A DNA stretch of 64,000 nt from Rhodococcus koreensis (GCF_900105905.1 NZ_FNSV01000005.1:372001-436000); one strand, 5' to 3'; shown: positions 28,253-37,418, counted from the stretch's first letter. Numbers and translations are program-made. The notes: generated from the letters alone by a model not told the origin.

Positions 28253-28506
28253 ACCGAGATGCTCGCCCCGGCCAGACCGCGCGCGCCGGCCCGGGGGGTC
28301 GCACCGTGCATCTCTGCCGTGGTCGGGGTTAACACGCCGCCGGGCGGCGTCGACCGGGCCTTTGCGCGACGGGGTGGGTAATCGGACGCTGCTTCGGGTA
28401 CTCGACCGTGGGCGGACGACGAGAGTAGCCGGGGTCGACGTCGAGCCCGCGTGAGATTCGCGGCGCAGTCGACCCGGATGCGTCCGACCGAGAGGAAATA
28501 CAGAGC

Positions 28507-28725
28507 GTGCCTGACATCAACGAAGACCCCGACCACGGCCGCGGCCCCGATATCGGAGTCGACGACGACCCGATCCGGTGGCCGGATCCGAGTCCGCTGG
28601 ATCTGTGGTGGCAACGAGTGATGTCCGAAACCCTGCGCCGGTCCCGGGAATCACTGACCCGGCCGCCGGTTCCGCCCGAGACCAAGCGCCCCCGGAATCG
28701 GGATCTCCCCCCGCACGCAAGTTGA
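28507..28725 (+). CDS. Small acidic hypothetical protein
   Basis: 72 residues from the GTG at 28507, with GAGGAA upstream. MPDINEDPDHGRGPDIGVDD, then PSPLDLWWQRVMSETLRRSR and a Pro/Arg tail. No family recognised. Codon bias fits a real gene better than the overlapping frame at 28578. Confidence 0.5.
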   Translation: MPDINEDPDHGRGPDIGVDDDPIRWPDPSPLDLWWQRVMSETLRRSRESLTRPPVPPETKRPRNRDLPPHAS

Positions 28726-28860
28726 ACCGATCGGCCCGAATCCGACAACGTCTGCCATGCCCATGAGGTTCCTCTGGTCACCACCGAAGGCGACCGTCAT
28801 ATGCTCACCTCCGTATGCTCACCTCGCACGGGTTCGCTCCGGCACCCGAGTCCACCATAG

Positions 28861-28924
28861 GTGTGCAACTCGATGTGCCCGGTGGCGACCAGGACGCGTG
28901 GATGGAACACCGAGGCGCCGCCAC
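28861..28924 (-). pseudogene. Remnant of a second catalase-like gene
   Basis: About 64 bases are roughly 85-90 percent identical to 17306-17369 inside the catalase-like gene. On the reverse strand they encode the FHPR-LVATGH-ELHT segment. The flanks do not match. The rest of 28726-29391 shows no gene. Confidence 0.7.
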
Positions 28925-29391
28925 CATCTGCGTGCGCAAGTACATGCAGCCAAGGGCTACGACAAATGCTGGCGGAGACACCGGACTCGCGGCGCCGCGT
29001 GGTGCGGTGCCCGGCATCGGGCGCCCGCGACCAGCGCTCGATCGACTGGCTACTTTCCCTCGACGCCGCCCAAGGGCACCGACGGTGCCGACATTGTGAG
29101 GCGAGCCACCCGCGGCCTGATGACCACGCCCACCGAGGCCGGGCACCCCGCTCGCCGCACCGACGAAGTCGAGTCCCGGCCGCGTCCGAGGACCCGCCAC
29201 GAACGACTTCGGCTGGTCAGAGGGACGCGAGGAAACGACGTCGATCACCGGATCGACTGGTCGAGACTTTCAGCGCCACCGCGAATGCCAGCTCACCTCG
29301 GGGGCCGGAAACCGATTGCGACGGAGAACGACCTACTTCTACCCAGCCTGTACCGATGGCGATCTCGTCTCGGCCGTCCGGTGCACAGGCC

Positions 29392-30288
29392 TCAGGTGAA
29401 GGGCGTCCCTCCGGTGACGCCGAGCACTTCTCCGGTGATGTAGCTGGATTCGTTGGATGCGAGGAAGACGTAGGCGGACGCGAGCTCCGCCGGCTGGCCG
29501 GGCCTTCCCAGCGGCACGTCGTCCCCGAAGTGCCGGTAACCGTCGGCCGGCATGGTCGCGGGAATCAACGGCGTCCAGATGGGCCCCGGCGCCACGGCAT
29601 TGACCCTGATACCGCGGTTGGCGACATCGGCGGCCAGTCCCTTGGTGAAATCGATGATCCCCGCCTTCGTGGTGGCGTAGTCGAGGAGGCCGGGTGAAGG
29701 GTTCATCCCCTGGATCGACGACGTGTTCACGATGGTCGATCCGGGCTCCATGACCGCCAGGGACTTCTTGCACAACCAGAACAGCGCGTAGAGGTTCGTG
29801 CGCAGGACGCGGTCGAACTGCTCGGTGGTGATGTCCGCGATGCCGCCCGTCTGGACCATTTGGAAGGCCGCGTTGTTCACGAGGATGTCCAGACCGCCGA
29901 GTTCACGGACCGTCAGGTCCACGAGAGTCTGGCAATGCTCCTCCGAGGTGATGTCCCCGGTTACGACGACGCCGCGCCGGCCGGCTGCTTCCACCAATCG
30001 CTTCGTCTGCTGTGCATCCGGCTCCTCGGCGTCGAGACAACTGACGACGACATCGGCGCCCTCACGCGCGAACGCAAGTGCCACTGCACGTCCGATGCCC
30101 GAATCCGCGCCGGTGATCAGTGCCCGGCGGCAGTCGAGGCGGCCGCTTCCTCGATAGGTTTTCTCGCCGTGATCCGGGACGGTCACCATCTGGGAGGTCA
30201 GTCCCGGGTGCTGCAATTCGGGCTGATTTTCACGATCGGGAGCAGGGTACTGGGTGGTGGGATCCTGGCGCGCGTACTGGTCGGCCAT
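29392..30288 (-). CDS. SDR family oxidoreductase (long N-terminal extension)
   Basis: 298 residues. A 45-residue extension (QYPAPDRENQPELQHPGLTS) precedes a classical Rossmann fold with RALITGADSGIGRAVALAFA, LDILVNNAAFQMVQTGG, INTSS-like VNTSSIQGMNPS and catalytic DYATTKAGIIDFTKGLA (Tyr-x-x-x-Lys). The C-terminus has IRVNAVAPGPIWTPLIPATM. This subgroup (about 290-300 residues, YciK/YhdF/YdaD-like) is general-stress-induced in Bacillus and common in Actinobacteria; the substrate is unknown, NADP-dependent reductase assumed. A paralogue lies at 42933. GGGTAC directly upstream overlaps the ribosome site rather than a promoter. Confidence 0.93.
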   Translation of the reverse strand: MADQYARQDPTTQYPAPDRENQPELQHPGLTSQMVTVPDHGEKTYRGSGRLDCRRALITGADSGIGRAVALAFAREGADVVVSCLDAEEPDAQQTKRLVEAAGRRGVVVTGDITSEEHCQTLVDLTVRELGGLDILVNNAAFQMVQTGGIADITTEQFDRVLRTNLYALFWLCKKSLAVMEPGSTIVNTSSIQGMNPSPGLLDYATTKAGIIDFTKGLAADVANRGIRVNAVAPGPIWTPLIPATMPADGYRHFGDDVPLGRPGQPAELASAYVFLASNESSYITGEVLGVTGGTPFT

Positions 30289-30407
30289 TCTCGTACCCTT
30301 TCTCGGTCTGTTAGGAAATCACATGGGCCACTCGAAGACAGCGGCCCTGGCATCCGGTGCCGGGACCGTCCGCAGCGCCGGAATTGTTCTGCCGCAGGAC
30401 GATCACG

Positions 30408-30593
30408 CTAGGAGGCGCCCTCGGTGTCGTCAAAGAACGACCACCCGTCGGTGTGCTGCACTTCCATCCGCCAGCCGAGTTCACTGTTGTCGGCACGGAC
30501 GTCGACGAACCAGGCATGCGCGTGATCCGCGCTCTCGATGTCCTTGATCTCGACGACGGTGCCGGTGGGATCGAGTACTCGATAGGTAGCCAT
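30408..30593 (-). CDS. Small conserved hypothetical protein
   Basis: 61 residues: MATYRVLDPTGTVVEIKDIE, then HAHAWFVDVRADNSELGWRM and EVQHTDGWSFFDDTEGAS. A compact beta-rich acidic protein without Cys or membrane segment. The sequence ends just after the aromatic GWSFFDD motif, typical of small actinobacterial orphan proteins. Function unknown. Confidence 0.75.
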   Translation of the reverse strand: MATYRVLDPTGTVVEIKDIESADHAHAWFVDVRADNSELGWRMEVQHTDGWSFFDDTEGAS

Positions 30594-30700
30594 GCCGTCC
30601 GAATGCCCACGAACGGGCAGGGTTAAGCGACGAGACGGACGGTCGGATACCGTCGCTCCAGCAAGGCGACGTCCTGCTCCAGGTCACCGCCGACAACGAA

Positions 30701-30928
30701 ATGGCTTCACCCGCCCGCGGTCGTGTACTCCGACCCGGTCGCGATCCCCACACCCGCACAGCGGTCGCGTACCACCTGCGGACCCGAGTCGACCTGGAGC
30801 CGATCGCGGTGACCGACGCGGAAGTACTGCTCGCCGACCTCGAGCACCCGGGTCCCCGGCTGCGCACCGACCACCGCATCGTCTCCGCCAGCCTGCGGGC
30901 CGCGCGGCTCCGACTCTGGAACCTGTGA
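30701..30928 (+). CDS. Hypothetical protein, N-terminus doubtful
   Basis: Up to 75 residues. The part from HTRTAVAYHLRTRVDLEPIA to LRTDHRIVSASLRAARLRLW has strong third-position GC on this strand and looks coded; the first 20 residues do not. The final 37 bases recur almost exactly at 24136-24172. It may be the end of a larger broken gene. Confidence 0.4.
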   Translation: MASPARGRVLRPGRDPHTRTAVAYHLRTRVDLEPIAVTDAEVLLADLEHPGPRLRTDHRIVSASLRAARLRLWNL

Positions 30929-31277
30929 CCCGATCCGCACGATTCCCGGCTCGACCCCGTGACTACGACATGACCGCCCGGCGGCGACGGCGCACCGAGA
31001 TCGCTGCGGGCACAGGCTGGAGTGATCAGGCCAACACCAGAACGGGGCGGGCGCTTCCCTGCACCGGGGGCAGCCACCGATCCCGGCGGGCCGGTGCGCG
31101 TGCGCGACCGCGGAATGGTCCTTCGAGCTGTCGATCAGCTTCTGGTTCCACCAGTTGTCACGACCTGTGCACAAGGTGCCATCCAACACGCGTCGACTTC
31201 CGTGACAGATCGTCACAGAGGCGGGCATAAGTTGACTTCACGACTACCGGGCAATACGGGACGGCATTCCTCAGGAT
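30929..31277. other. Gene-free stretch
   Basis: Nothing recognisable. Confidence 0.4.
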
Positions 31278-31736
31278 GTGATCTCGATGCGAGCACACCG
31301 GTCCGCGGCCTCACCTCTGCAGCTCTACGCCGAGTTTCACCGCCGTCACCCCGCAATCGTGATGCCCGCCGACTACGTCACCGAATGCGGCCGACTGGGA
31401 CGCTGGCAGGACCGCCTGCGAGTGGCCCGCATGCTCGGCACCCTACCGCCGCAACGCATTACGCAACTCGATTCGATCGGCTTCGTGTGGACCGATGACA
31501 GCGCACCGCTCCCTGCCGTGCCACCGGCCGAGGAGGATCGAAACCGTGCCGGCCGAATCGAGCACGTGCGCCGCTTCCCGCCAGTTCGTTCGATGCACGC
31601 CACCGCGGCGCACCAAGTCAGCACGCATGCGGTGAGCAACCGCGCATCGAGCTACGTCGGCCCGGACACATCCCAATCACCGGAACGTCACACTTCCTCG
31701 AGAAGGGGCCCATCCGCGTCGCGGATAAGGCGGTAG
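31278..31736 (+). CDS. Helicase-associated (HA) domain protein
   Basis: 152 residues; GTG 31278 or ATG shortly after. Residues about 16-75 (LQLYAEFHRRHPAIVMPADY, VTECGRLGRWQDRLRVARML, GTLPPQRITQLDSIGFVWTD) match one helicase-associated repeat (PF03457), with G-R-LG-W--R-R-A-R-GTL-P-R---L---GF-W. Such repeats occur in tandem in actinobacterial proteins and at the ends of some helicases, and are thought to bind nucleic acid. The C-terminal half is basic, Ser/Arg-rich and may be a chance extension, as it overlaps the reverse-strand gene at 31688. Confidence 0.6.
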   Translation: MISMRAHRSAASPLQLYAEFHRRHPAIVMPADYVTECGRLGRWQDRLRVARMLGTLPPQRITQLDSIGFVWTDDSAPLPAVPPAEEDRNRAGRIEHVRRFPPVRSMHATAAHQVSTHAVSNRASSYVGPDTSQSPERHTSSRRGPSASRIRR

Positions 31737-31867
31737 CCGATACTCGTGGGCTTGAATCGTCGAACGGAAATCCTTGTGGTGTGGCCCGTTCTACTCTCCG
31801 GATAGTCCAAAGGTGCGGCAAGGACGCGGCACAGTGCCTTATCTCCGTCGATAGCTTCGACCTTCAC
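31688..31867 (-). CDS. Small protein coupled to the 31864 gene
   Basis: 59 residues: MKVEAIDGDKALCRVLAAPL, DYPESRTGHTTRISVRRFKP, TSIGYRLIRDADGPLLEEV. The GTG start overlaps the TGA of the upstream gene (GTGA), the classic layout for translational coupling. The beta-rich text with a hydrophobic end resembles small SH3/OB-like domains, but no family is recognised. GC content is lower than in the surroundings, suggesting later acquisition. Confidence 0.6.
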   Translation of the reverse strand: MKVEAIDGDKALCRVLAAPLDYPESRTGHTTRISVRRFKPTSIGYRLIRDADGPLLEEV

Positions 31868-32199
31868 CGTGCGTTCACGCGGGGATTGTTGTCGGCCCGT
31901 ACTTGGCCGACCTGCACCGACGCACTCGTCATCGGTGACTTGCCAGGATCCGTTGATGCGGTCGGTATTTTGCTGGTCTCGGCCGCGTCGGCCGCGGCAT
32001 TCAGTACCGCAGCCAACTGGCGTGTGAACGCTGGTGTGAGTTGACCGAGCGCTCCCTCCTGGGCGTAAGTGCCCACGTACTCGAGAACGATGCGCTCACT
32101 TGGTTGGTCCCGCGATTGGCGCGTATATGCCGACACGTCGATGTTCCCGTCGCGCAGAATCCAATACGCTCGGTTGGAGCTGATGCCGTCGGCGGTCAA
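31864..32199 (-). CDS. Hypothetical protein, first gene of a coupled pair
   Basis: 111 residues from the TTG at 32199. NRAYWILRDGNIDVSAYTRQ, then RIVLEYVGTYAQEGALGQLT, then AFTRQLAAVLNAAADAAETS. No family recognised; a small mixed alpha/beta protein is likely. Its start lies within a cluster of AATCTGATGC repeats. Codon use is less GC-biased than that of neighbours. It overlaps the downstream small gene by GTGA, so the two are one operon. Confidence 0.55.
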   Translation of the reverse strand: MTADGISSNRAYWILRDGNIDVSAYTRQSRDQPSERIVLEYVGTYAQEGALGQLTPAFTRQLAAVLNAAADAAETSKIPTASTDPGKSPMTSASVQVGQVRADNNPRVNAR

Positions 32200-32359
32200 T
32201 CTGATGCACGACGCAGCAAATCTGATGCGGGCTCCCGGATCAGGGCGCCGATGGCGCGTGCTGCTTTACCTGGAGGATTGCGACAACAGGACGCCGTTCC
32301 GTGTGCATCAGATTGGTTGAGCCAAGCGCGACGAAACGTCGACGCCGCCAATCTGATGC
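32198..32359. repeat. Four copies of AATCTGATGC near an operon start
   Basis: AATCTGATGC occurs at 32198-32207, 32219-32228 and 32350-32359 in direct orientation and at 32305-32314 inverted. The first two are exactly 21 bases apart, two helical turns. Confidence 0.75.
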
Positions 32360-32490
32360 ACCGCAGCTCCTCAGCTGCGCCCTAGCCGTAAGTCGCCGCC
32401 GGGGGAAGCGTCCGCACCGAGGTGCGCGATGAACATTCCTTTGACCGGTTGCAGTGGCAAGGTGACGATGAACGAGAGCAGACCCATGCC

Positions 32491-33267
32491 TCAGCTCTGC
32501 CCCTCCGGTTTCGGGGCGACCACGAAGTCGTACGCCGCCTGCGGTCCGAGCAGGCGCATCTCCACCCGCCCGTCCCAGTCCTGGGCCAGCTCGCTGAGCA
32601 CCTGTTCGAGCTCGTCCTGCCGCTCGACGTCGGCGAGGATCGCCACCTGCACGGCCTCCTCCTCATGCGTGGGTTCGCGCACGTTCACGGAAGCGGCGAG
32701 GTCATCGAGCGCCTCAACGACCCTGCGGGTGTCCTGTTCCCGCTTGGCGACGATCGCGTTGCTCACCAGTTCTCCCAAGGCCATCCGCGCCTGCCGTCCC
32801 GCGTCCTCCGACTTGTCGCGGATCTCCTCGCGCAGCGCCGACGCCTGATCGTCCTCGTCGAGGATCTCCCGCAGGATCGCCTTCTCCACGTACCGGCCCT
32901 TCACGATGTACTGGGCCTTGCCCTCCAATTTCTCGAGAGCAGTACCGAACTCGTCCGCGTGCGCCGAGAGCAGTTCCTCCTGCACGGCGTCGGCGTCGCT
33001 GAGCACCGCGCCGAACCGCAGGGGCAGCACCGGCGCCACCCCGGCCACCCCGTCCAGCAGGTCCGCATGCGCCCGCAGGTCCCCGGGTTTGCCGAGCGCC
33101 CGGTCCACCGACAGTCCGCTCACCAGGGCGGCAATGTCACCATGAGTGACCACCTCCACGGTGCCGTCCGCGACCCCGGTCGCATCCTCGGCGACCTCGA
33201 CGTCGGCCGGGACGATGCCGTAGACATACACACCGGTCGTCTGCTTCGTCTGCTCCGAGGTGGCCAT
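32491..33267 (-). CDS. gvpF: Gas vesicle protein GvpF/GvpL
   Basis: 258 residues. TGVYVYGIVPADVEVAEDAT, HGDIAALVSGLSVDRALGKP, then LRAHADLLDGVAGVAPVLPL and RFGAVLSDADAV are the GvpL/GvpF N-terminal domain; KGRYVEKAILREIL and the C-terminal GRVEMRLLGPQAAYDFVVAP complete it. GvpF/L proteins bind GvpA monomers and are needed for gas vesicle assembly. The ATG overlaps the stop of gvpA (TGATG), indicating coupling. In this operon it is the last gene. Only gvpA and gvpF of the usual eight or more gvp genes are present, so true gas vesicles are unlikely from this locus alone. Confidence 0.93.
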   Translation of the reverse strand: MATSEQTKQTTGVYVYGIVPADVEVAEDATGVADGTVEVVTHGDIAALVSGLSVDRALGKPGDLRAHADLLDGVAGVAPVLPLRFGAVLSDADAVQEELLSAHADEFGTALEKLEGKAQYIVKGRYVEKAILREILDEDDQASALREEIRDKSEDAGRQARMALGELVSNAIVAKREQDTRRVVEALDDLAASVNVREPTHEEEAVQVAILADVERQDELEQVLSELAQDWDGRVEMRLLGPQAAYDFVVAPKPEGQS

Positions 33268-33650
33268 CACCGGTCACCTCGAGTCGATTTGCGCGAGACT
33301 CGTTCCCGCTCCGGTTCTTCCTCTTCCTCCCCGCCCCCGAAAAGGCCGCCGAGCTTGTCGCCCGCCGATTCGAGCGCACCCTTCGTCTTGTGCTTGGCAC
33401 CGCCCTCGGTGGCGCCGGAGACGATCTCGGACAGCCCCTTCGGTTCGCTGCCGATCTCGAGCCGGTTCACCGCCTCCGCGAACCGCAGATAGGTGTCCAC
33501 GCTCGCGACCACGACCCGGGCGTCGATGGTCAGCAATTCGATGCCGACCAGCGAGACCCGCACGTACGCGTCGATCACGAGGCCCTTGTCGAGGATGGTG
33601 TCGATGACGTCGGCGAGACTGCTCGAGCTGGGTCCACCTGCCGTGGTCAT
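33267..33650 (-). CDS. gvpA: Gas vesicle structural protein GvpA family
   Basis: 127 residues. The core [57 protein letters not shown] is the GvpA amphipathic beta-hairpin flanked by helices (PF00741). The extra C-terminal 55 residues ([20 protein letters not shown], then [17 protein letters not shown]) are charged and typical of actinobacterial GvpA/GvpJ-like proteins. Start and stop overlap the neighbouring genes by 4 and 3 bases. It may form small protein shells or membrane-bound structures rather than buoyant vesicles. Confidence 0.93.
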   Translation of the reverse strand: MTTAGGPSSSSLADVIDTILDKGLVIDAYVRVSLVGIELLTIDARVVVASVDTYLRFAEAVNRLEIGSEPKGLSEIVSGATEGGAKHKTKGALESAGDKLGGLFGGGEEEEEPERERVSRKSTRGDR

Positions 33651-35209
33651 GCGCGTGCTCCTGTCCTCCGCCGCGGTGTTGCCTTCTTCGCGGCAGTTTT
33701 CTTCGCGGGGGCCTTCTTTGCGGGGGTCTTCTTAGCTGCGGCCCTTTTCACGGGGGCCTTCTTCGCGGGGGCCTTCTTCGCGGGGGTCTTCTTTGCTGCG
33801 GCCTTCTTCGCGGGGGTCTTCTTTGCAGCGGTCTTCTGGGGACGACGCCGGCGCGGCTCGGGACGACGGCGGCGCGGCTTGGGCTCCTCCTTCTCAGGCT
33901 CTTCCTCCTCCGTCTCCTCCTCAGCGGTGTCCTCCTCGGGTTCCTCCTCCTCCGCCTCGTCCTCAGCGGTCTCTTCCTCGGGTTCCTCCTCGTATTCGCC
34001 GGACTCGTCCTCCGGCTCTTCCTCCGGTTCCTCGTCCTCGTACTCGCCGGACTCGTCCTCGGGCTCCTCCTCGGGTTCTTCCTCCTCGTACTCGCCGGAC
34101 TCGTCCTCCGGCTCCTCCTCGGGTTCTTCCTCCTCGTACTCGCCGGACTCGTCCTCCGGCTCCTCCTCGGGCTCCTCGTCCTCGTACTCGCCGGTCTCCT
34201 CTTCCGGCTCCTCGTCCGTCTCTTCCTCCGGCTCTTCGTCCGGTTCTTCCTCCTCGTACTCGCCGGTCTCGTCGTCCTGGTCCTGCGGCTCTTCGTCGTC
34301 GGCCGGTTCCTCGTTGTTGTTCTCGGCCTCCTCGGGTTCGACAACCTTGCCGTCCCGAATCTCTCCGCGCCACCCCTCTATCTCGTCAGGATGGAGAACG
34401 GACTGCGTCATGACGTGACGACCGAAGTGCTTCAACTCCAAGCGCGCTCGCCGACCCTGCGCACGCCACAGGTTTCCCGTCCTCTCGAACAACCCCTTCG
34501 GGTGATACTCGAGAATCAGAACGATGCGGGTGAGATCCGGGGTCACCTCGTGGAACGTCACCGCACCGTCGATGTACCCCTTGGCACCCTTCGAGCGCCA
34601 CACGATCCGTTCATCCGGGACCTGCTCGATGATCGACGCTTCCCAGGTTCGGTGCGAGAGGAAGATCTGCGCCTTCCACTCCAGCTTTTCGTCCGCTTCC
34701 TGCTCGACTCGTTCGACCTTCTTCATGAACGAGGGGAAGTCGGCGAACTGGGTCCACTGGTTATAGGCAAGTTGGACCGGGACACCGACATCGATCGTTT
34801 CGACGATGTTGGTCAACTTGAGCTTCTTGCCCTTACCGCCACCACCGCCGCCGGTGACCGCGTCCTTCACATCCGACGCCGTCTCCTTCACCTTGTCGGT
34901 CAGCCCGGAGAACAGTGACTTGCCGTCGCCCTTCCCGTCCCCGTCACCGTCATCGTCACCGTTGCCGTTGCCGTTGCCTTTGCCGGTGACCGCGGACAGC
35001 AGGCTTCCGCCGCCGCCCTCGGCGTAGTCGGTGAGTCGGCCGGCGGCACCCTGCACCTTGTCGGACACGGTGGACATCGCCTTGTCGGTCACGGTGCCGA
35101 GCAGGCCCTGCGCCGCCTTCTTCAGCGGTGACACCGATGCGGCCTCACCGGACGCACCGGAGACGTTCTGGCGCAGCTTCTTCGCTGCACTGTCGAGATT
35201 CGAGGTCAT
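33647..35209 (-). CDS. SRPBCC protein with acidic 16-residue repeats and histone-H1-like tail
   Basis: 520 residues, four parts. 1-125: amphipathic and Gly/Asp-rich, with [20 protein letters not shown]. About 130-275: an SRPBCC/polyketide-cyclase-like fold ([60 protein letters not shown]) of the kind encoded in actinobacterial gvp clusters. About 290-440: almost only Glu/Asp/Pro, including five 16-residue repeats ([16 protein letters not shown] type). About 445-520: Lys/Ala/Pro/Arg with KKTPAKKA and KKAPAKKA repeats like histone H1/HupB tails. The combination of acidic and H1-like tails is unusual. The stop overlaps gvpA (ATGA). The tail could bind DNA or RNA, and the acidic part could mask it. 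Confidence 0.9.
   Translation of the reverse strand: MTSNLDSAAKKLRQNVSGASGEAASVSPLKKAAQGLLGTVTDKAMSTVSDKVQGAAGRLTDYAEGGGGSLLSAVTGKGNGNGNGDDDGDGDGKGDGKSLFSGLTDKVKETASDVKDAVTGGGGGGKGKKLKLTNIVETIDVGVPVQLAYNQWTQFADFPSFMKKVERVEQEADEKLEWKAQIFLSHRTWEASIIEQVPDERIVWRSKGAKGYIDGAVTFHEVTPDLTRIVLILEYHPKGLFERTGNLWRAQGRRARLELKHFGRHVMTQSVLHPDEIEGWRGEIRDGKVVEPEEAENNNEEPADDEEPQDQDDETGEYEEEEPDEEPEEETDEEPEEETGEYEDEEPEEEPEDESGEYEEEEPEEEPEDESGEYEEEEPEEEPEDESGEYEDEEPEEEPEDESGEYEEEPEEETAEDEAEEEEPEEDTAEEETEEEEPEKEEPKPRRRRPEPRRRRPQKTAAKKTPAKKAAAKKTPAKKAPAKKAPVKRAAAKKTPAKKAPAKKTAAKKATPRRRTGARA
33956..34195 (-). repeat. 48-bp coding repeat, five units
   Basis: Codes five successive 16-residue units such as [16 protein letters not shown]. 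Units differ by a few synonymous or D/E changes, so length variation by slippage is possible. Confidence 0.85.
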
Positions 35210-35215
35210 CGCTGA

Positions 35216-35869
35216 TCACTTCCGGGTGCGTCGTCGTACGGGTATGGAATCGGTCGTCGCCTTCGCCCGCGTCCTGCGGGCCCGGGACAACTCGTCATCG
35301 TCATCGTCATCGTCATCCTTCGTCGACCGCGACCGGGATCGGGTGGGCCGGGAACTTCCGCTACCCGTGGACCGGCGCCGCGGGGCCGGCCGCCTGCGGG
35401 CGCGGGACGTCTGTTCGGAATCGTCGTCACCGGTCTCGTCGTCGCCCTCGTCCTCGTCGTCCGCGTACTCCTCGTCGTCCGCGTACTCCTCGTCGTCCTC
35501 GTACTCGGGTTCCTCGTCCCGGGCCCGCTTCGACTTCTTCTTCCCGCCCGCAGCCTCGCCGAGGCCGCCGAGGACGTCCTCACCCGACTGCAGCCGGGTG
35601 TTGAGCGAGTCGATGCGCTGGCTGGCCGCGGTCACCGCGGCCGCCTTCGCGGCATTCATCAATTCCTTGCGGACCGTCGCACCGAGCTTGGCGACCTCGG
35701 GGGAATCGGCGAGCAGCTTGCGGCCCTCGTTGAGAACACCCAGCGACCCGCCGGGAAACCGTCTGCTGGCCCCGAACCCGGCGAGCATCAGCGCCAGCTT
35801 CATCTTGTGCGTGCGGCCCAACATGTACCCGGCACCCACGGCCATAACCATCTGGCCCTTGCTTGTCAT
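35216..35869 (-). CDS. GvpT-like gas-vesicle-cluster protein
   Basis: 217 residues. MTSKGQMVMAVGAGYMLGRT, HKMKLALMLAGFGASRRFPG is a membrane-inserting start typical of a protein encoded in Streptomyces and Rhodococcus gvp clusters. It is followed by LLADSPEVAKLGATVRKELM and QRIDSLNTRLQSGEDVLGGL. The C-terminal 100 residues are acidic blocks (YADDEEYADDEDEGDDETGD) alternating with Arg/Ser-rich basic blocks, ending VRRRTRK. The paralogue at 47163 replaces this tail by an Lsr2-type DNA-binding domain. First gene of the operon, preceded by a SigF-like element at 35966-35991. Confidence 0.8.
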   Translation of the reverse strand: MTSKGQMVMAVGAGYMLGRTHKMKLALMLAGFGASRRFPGGSLGVLNEGRKLLADSPEVAKLGATVRKELMNAAKAAAVTAASQRIDSLNTRLQSGEDVLGGLGEAAGGKKKSKRARDEEPEYEDDEEYADDEEYADDEDEGDDETGDDDSEQTSRARRRPAPRRRSTGSGSSRPTRSRSRSTKDDDDDDDDELSRARRTRAKATTDSIPVRRRTRK

Positions 35870-35965
35870 CGCCCAACCCCTTCGTCGAGTGGATGTGGTG
35901 GTGCACCTCGGCGCCGACGTCGGTCTGTGAGCGGATCCTGCGCGGTGGGGGGCGCATTCCGCCGA

Positions 35966-35991
35966 CTACCCCGGGGCGGGGCCACTCAATC
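35966..35991 (-). promoter_or_regulatory. SigF/SigB-like promoter of the gvp operon
   Basis: Reverse strand: GATT, 16 bases, GGGTAG, 97 bases before the first ATG. The -35 deviates from GTTT by one base. Confidence 0.5.
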
Positions 35992-36165
35992 GGCCGCCCC
36001 ACGCAACACCGCAGTTCGGCCGCGAAACGACCCGACCGGTCGGTGGATCCTGCGTGCGACGACGGGCGTGTGCCGGTGCCGATCGTGGTACCGGGGAGCA
36101 TCGGGGTCGCAATCGCGCACAGGGACCCGGGTGACGCACCTACGTCTGGTAGATCGGGCGGGAGG

Positions 36166-36460
<295 letters not shown>

Positions 36461-36464
<4 letters not shown>

Positions 36465-36651
36465 GTCTCTTTCCGGCGGCGTGCGTGTTCGCGTTCGCTG
36501 TCCGAGCCGCCGAGCAGCTCACCGAGTGACTCGCCCTCGAGGACACCCGTGGTCTTGGATTTGGTGCTGCCGCTGCCCTTGACGTCGGAGACAAGGTCGG
36601 TCAGGCCCTCCGGTTCGCTGCCGATCGCGAGCCGGTTCGCCGCGTCGGCGG
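36461..36651 (-). pseudogene. gvpA remnant (C-terminal part)
   Basis: Reads ADAANRLAIGSEPEGLTDLV, then SDVKGSGSTKSKTTGVLEGE, then SLGELLGGSDSEREHARRRK, matching the intact GvpA tail ([40 protein letters not shown]). The amphipathic core and start are absent. Sequence upstream to 37211 shows no gene apart from a few short frames. Confidence 0.8.
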
Positions 36652-37211
36652 CCTGCGGCGAATCCGGCGTAGCCTACCCAGATCTGGGTACCCGCACAGT
36701 ACGTTGTCCCGGGCTCGCCCAGACCTACCGGGGCAGCCAGCCCCGGTTTCGGTCGCTAACCCCTTCGGCCGCGGGGCGCCCGACGTCGTACGCGCCGAGG
36801 CCGAGTGTTCGCCCACCCCGCCCCGGCCGCGTGCGGCCCTTCCGCAACCTCACGAACCCCTCCCACACGTCTCACGTGAGGAACAGGCCGACCTCATCAG
36901 GCATGATGACCTGCGTACCGTGAATAGACGAAGACGAGGCATGTCATGAGCGGCACGGAAGGCTTGCTCGATCTCCGCAGAAGTCGACCAGGGGTGTCCC
37001 AACCCAGCCAGGCCTCCGATCCTTGGCTCGGGCGCGACGGAATGGAAAGTGGGGGGCGGCCGAACGACGACCACACCCACACTGCGAGATCAGCACTCGG
37101 GCAAACGGTTGATCACCCACTGAAAATCCCGCCCCCTCGCTCCACCCTTCGACACCAGTCGCGCGGTTGCATCGCAGGTACCCTCAGATCCACGGGACAG
37201 GGAGGACAACT
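36652..37211. other. Gene-free stretch
   Basis: No supported gene. A GGAGG at 37201 serves the following gene. Confidence 0.4.
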
Positions 37212-37418
37212 GTGAGCGCAACGAAGAAACAGAAGGTACTCACCCAGTTAGAACTGATGATCAACCCGACCAATCCGGACTTCGCGCCCCCAGCAGAGAG
37301 CGGTGAACCAAAGGAGCGTCACGAACGCTTCCAAGAATTCCACCGGCAGGTGGCAGAAGCAGCCGACGACGACCCGATAATCGACCGAGTCGCTCGCGAG
37401 ATCGGACTGCCTGAATAG
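37212..37418 (+). CDS. Small helical hypothetical protein
   Basis: 68 residues: MSATKKQKVLTQLELMINPT, NPDFAPPAESGEPKERHERF, QEFHRQVAEAADDDPIIDRV, AREIGLPE. GGAGG lies 7 bases before the GTG. Amphipathic, mostly helical, no Cys. Family not recognised. A comparatively low GC content suggests a different origin from the neighbours. Confidence 0.65.
   Translation: MSATKKQKVLTQLELMINPTNPDFAPPAESGEPKERHERFQEFHRQVAEAADDDPIIDRVAREIGLPE

Noticed and set aside
29980..30310. SigF-like GGGTAC just before the SDR gene at 29392
   Set aside because: It overlaps the ribosome site a few bases before the ATG and has no matching upstream element.
33390..34418. 342-residue Ser/Phe/Ala-rich plus-strand frame that looks like a membrane or fibrous protein
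   Set aside because: Exact antisense of the Lys/Ala and Glu/Pro repeats of the SRPBCC protein.
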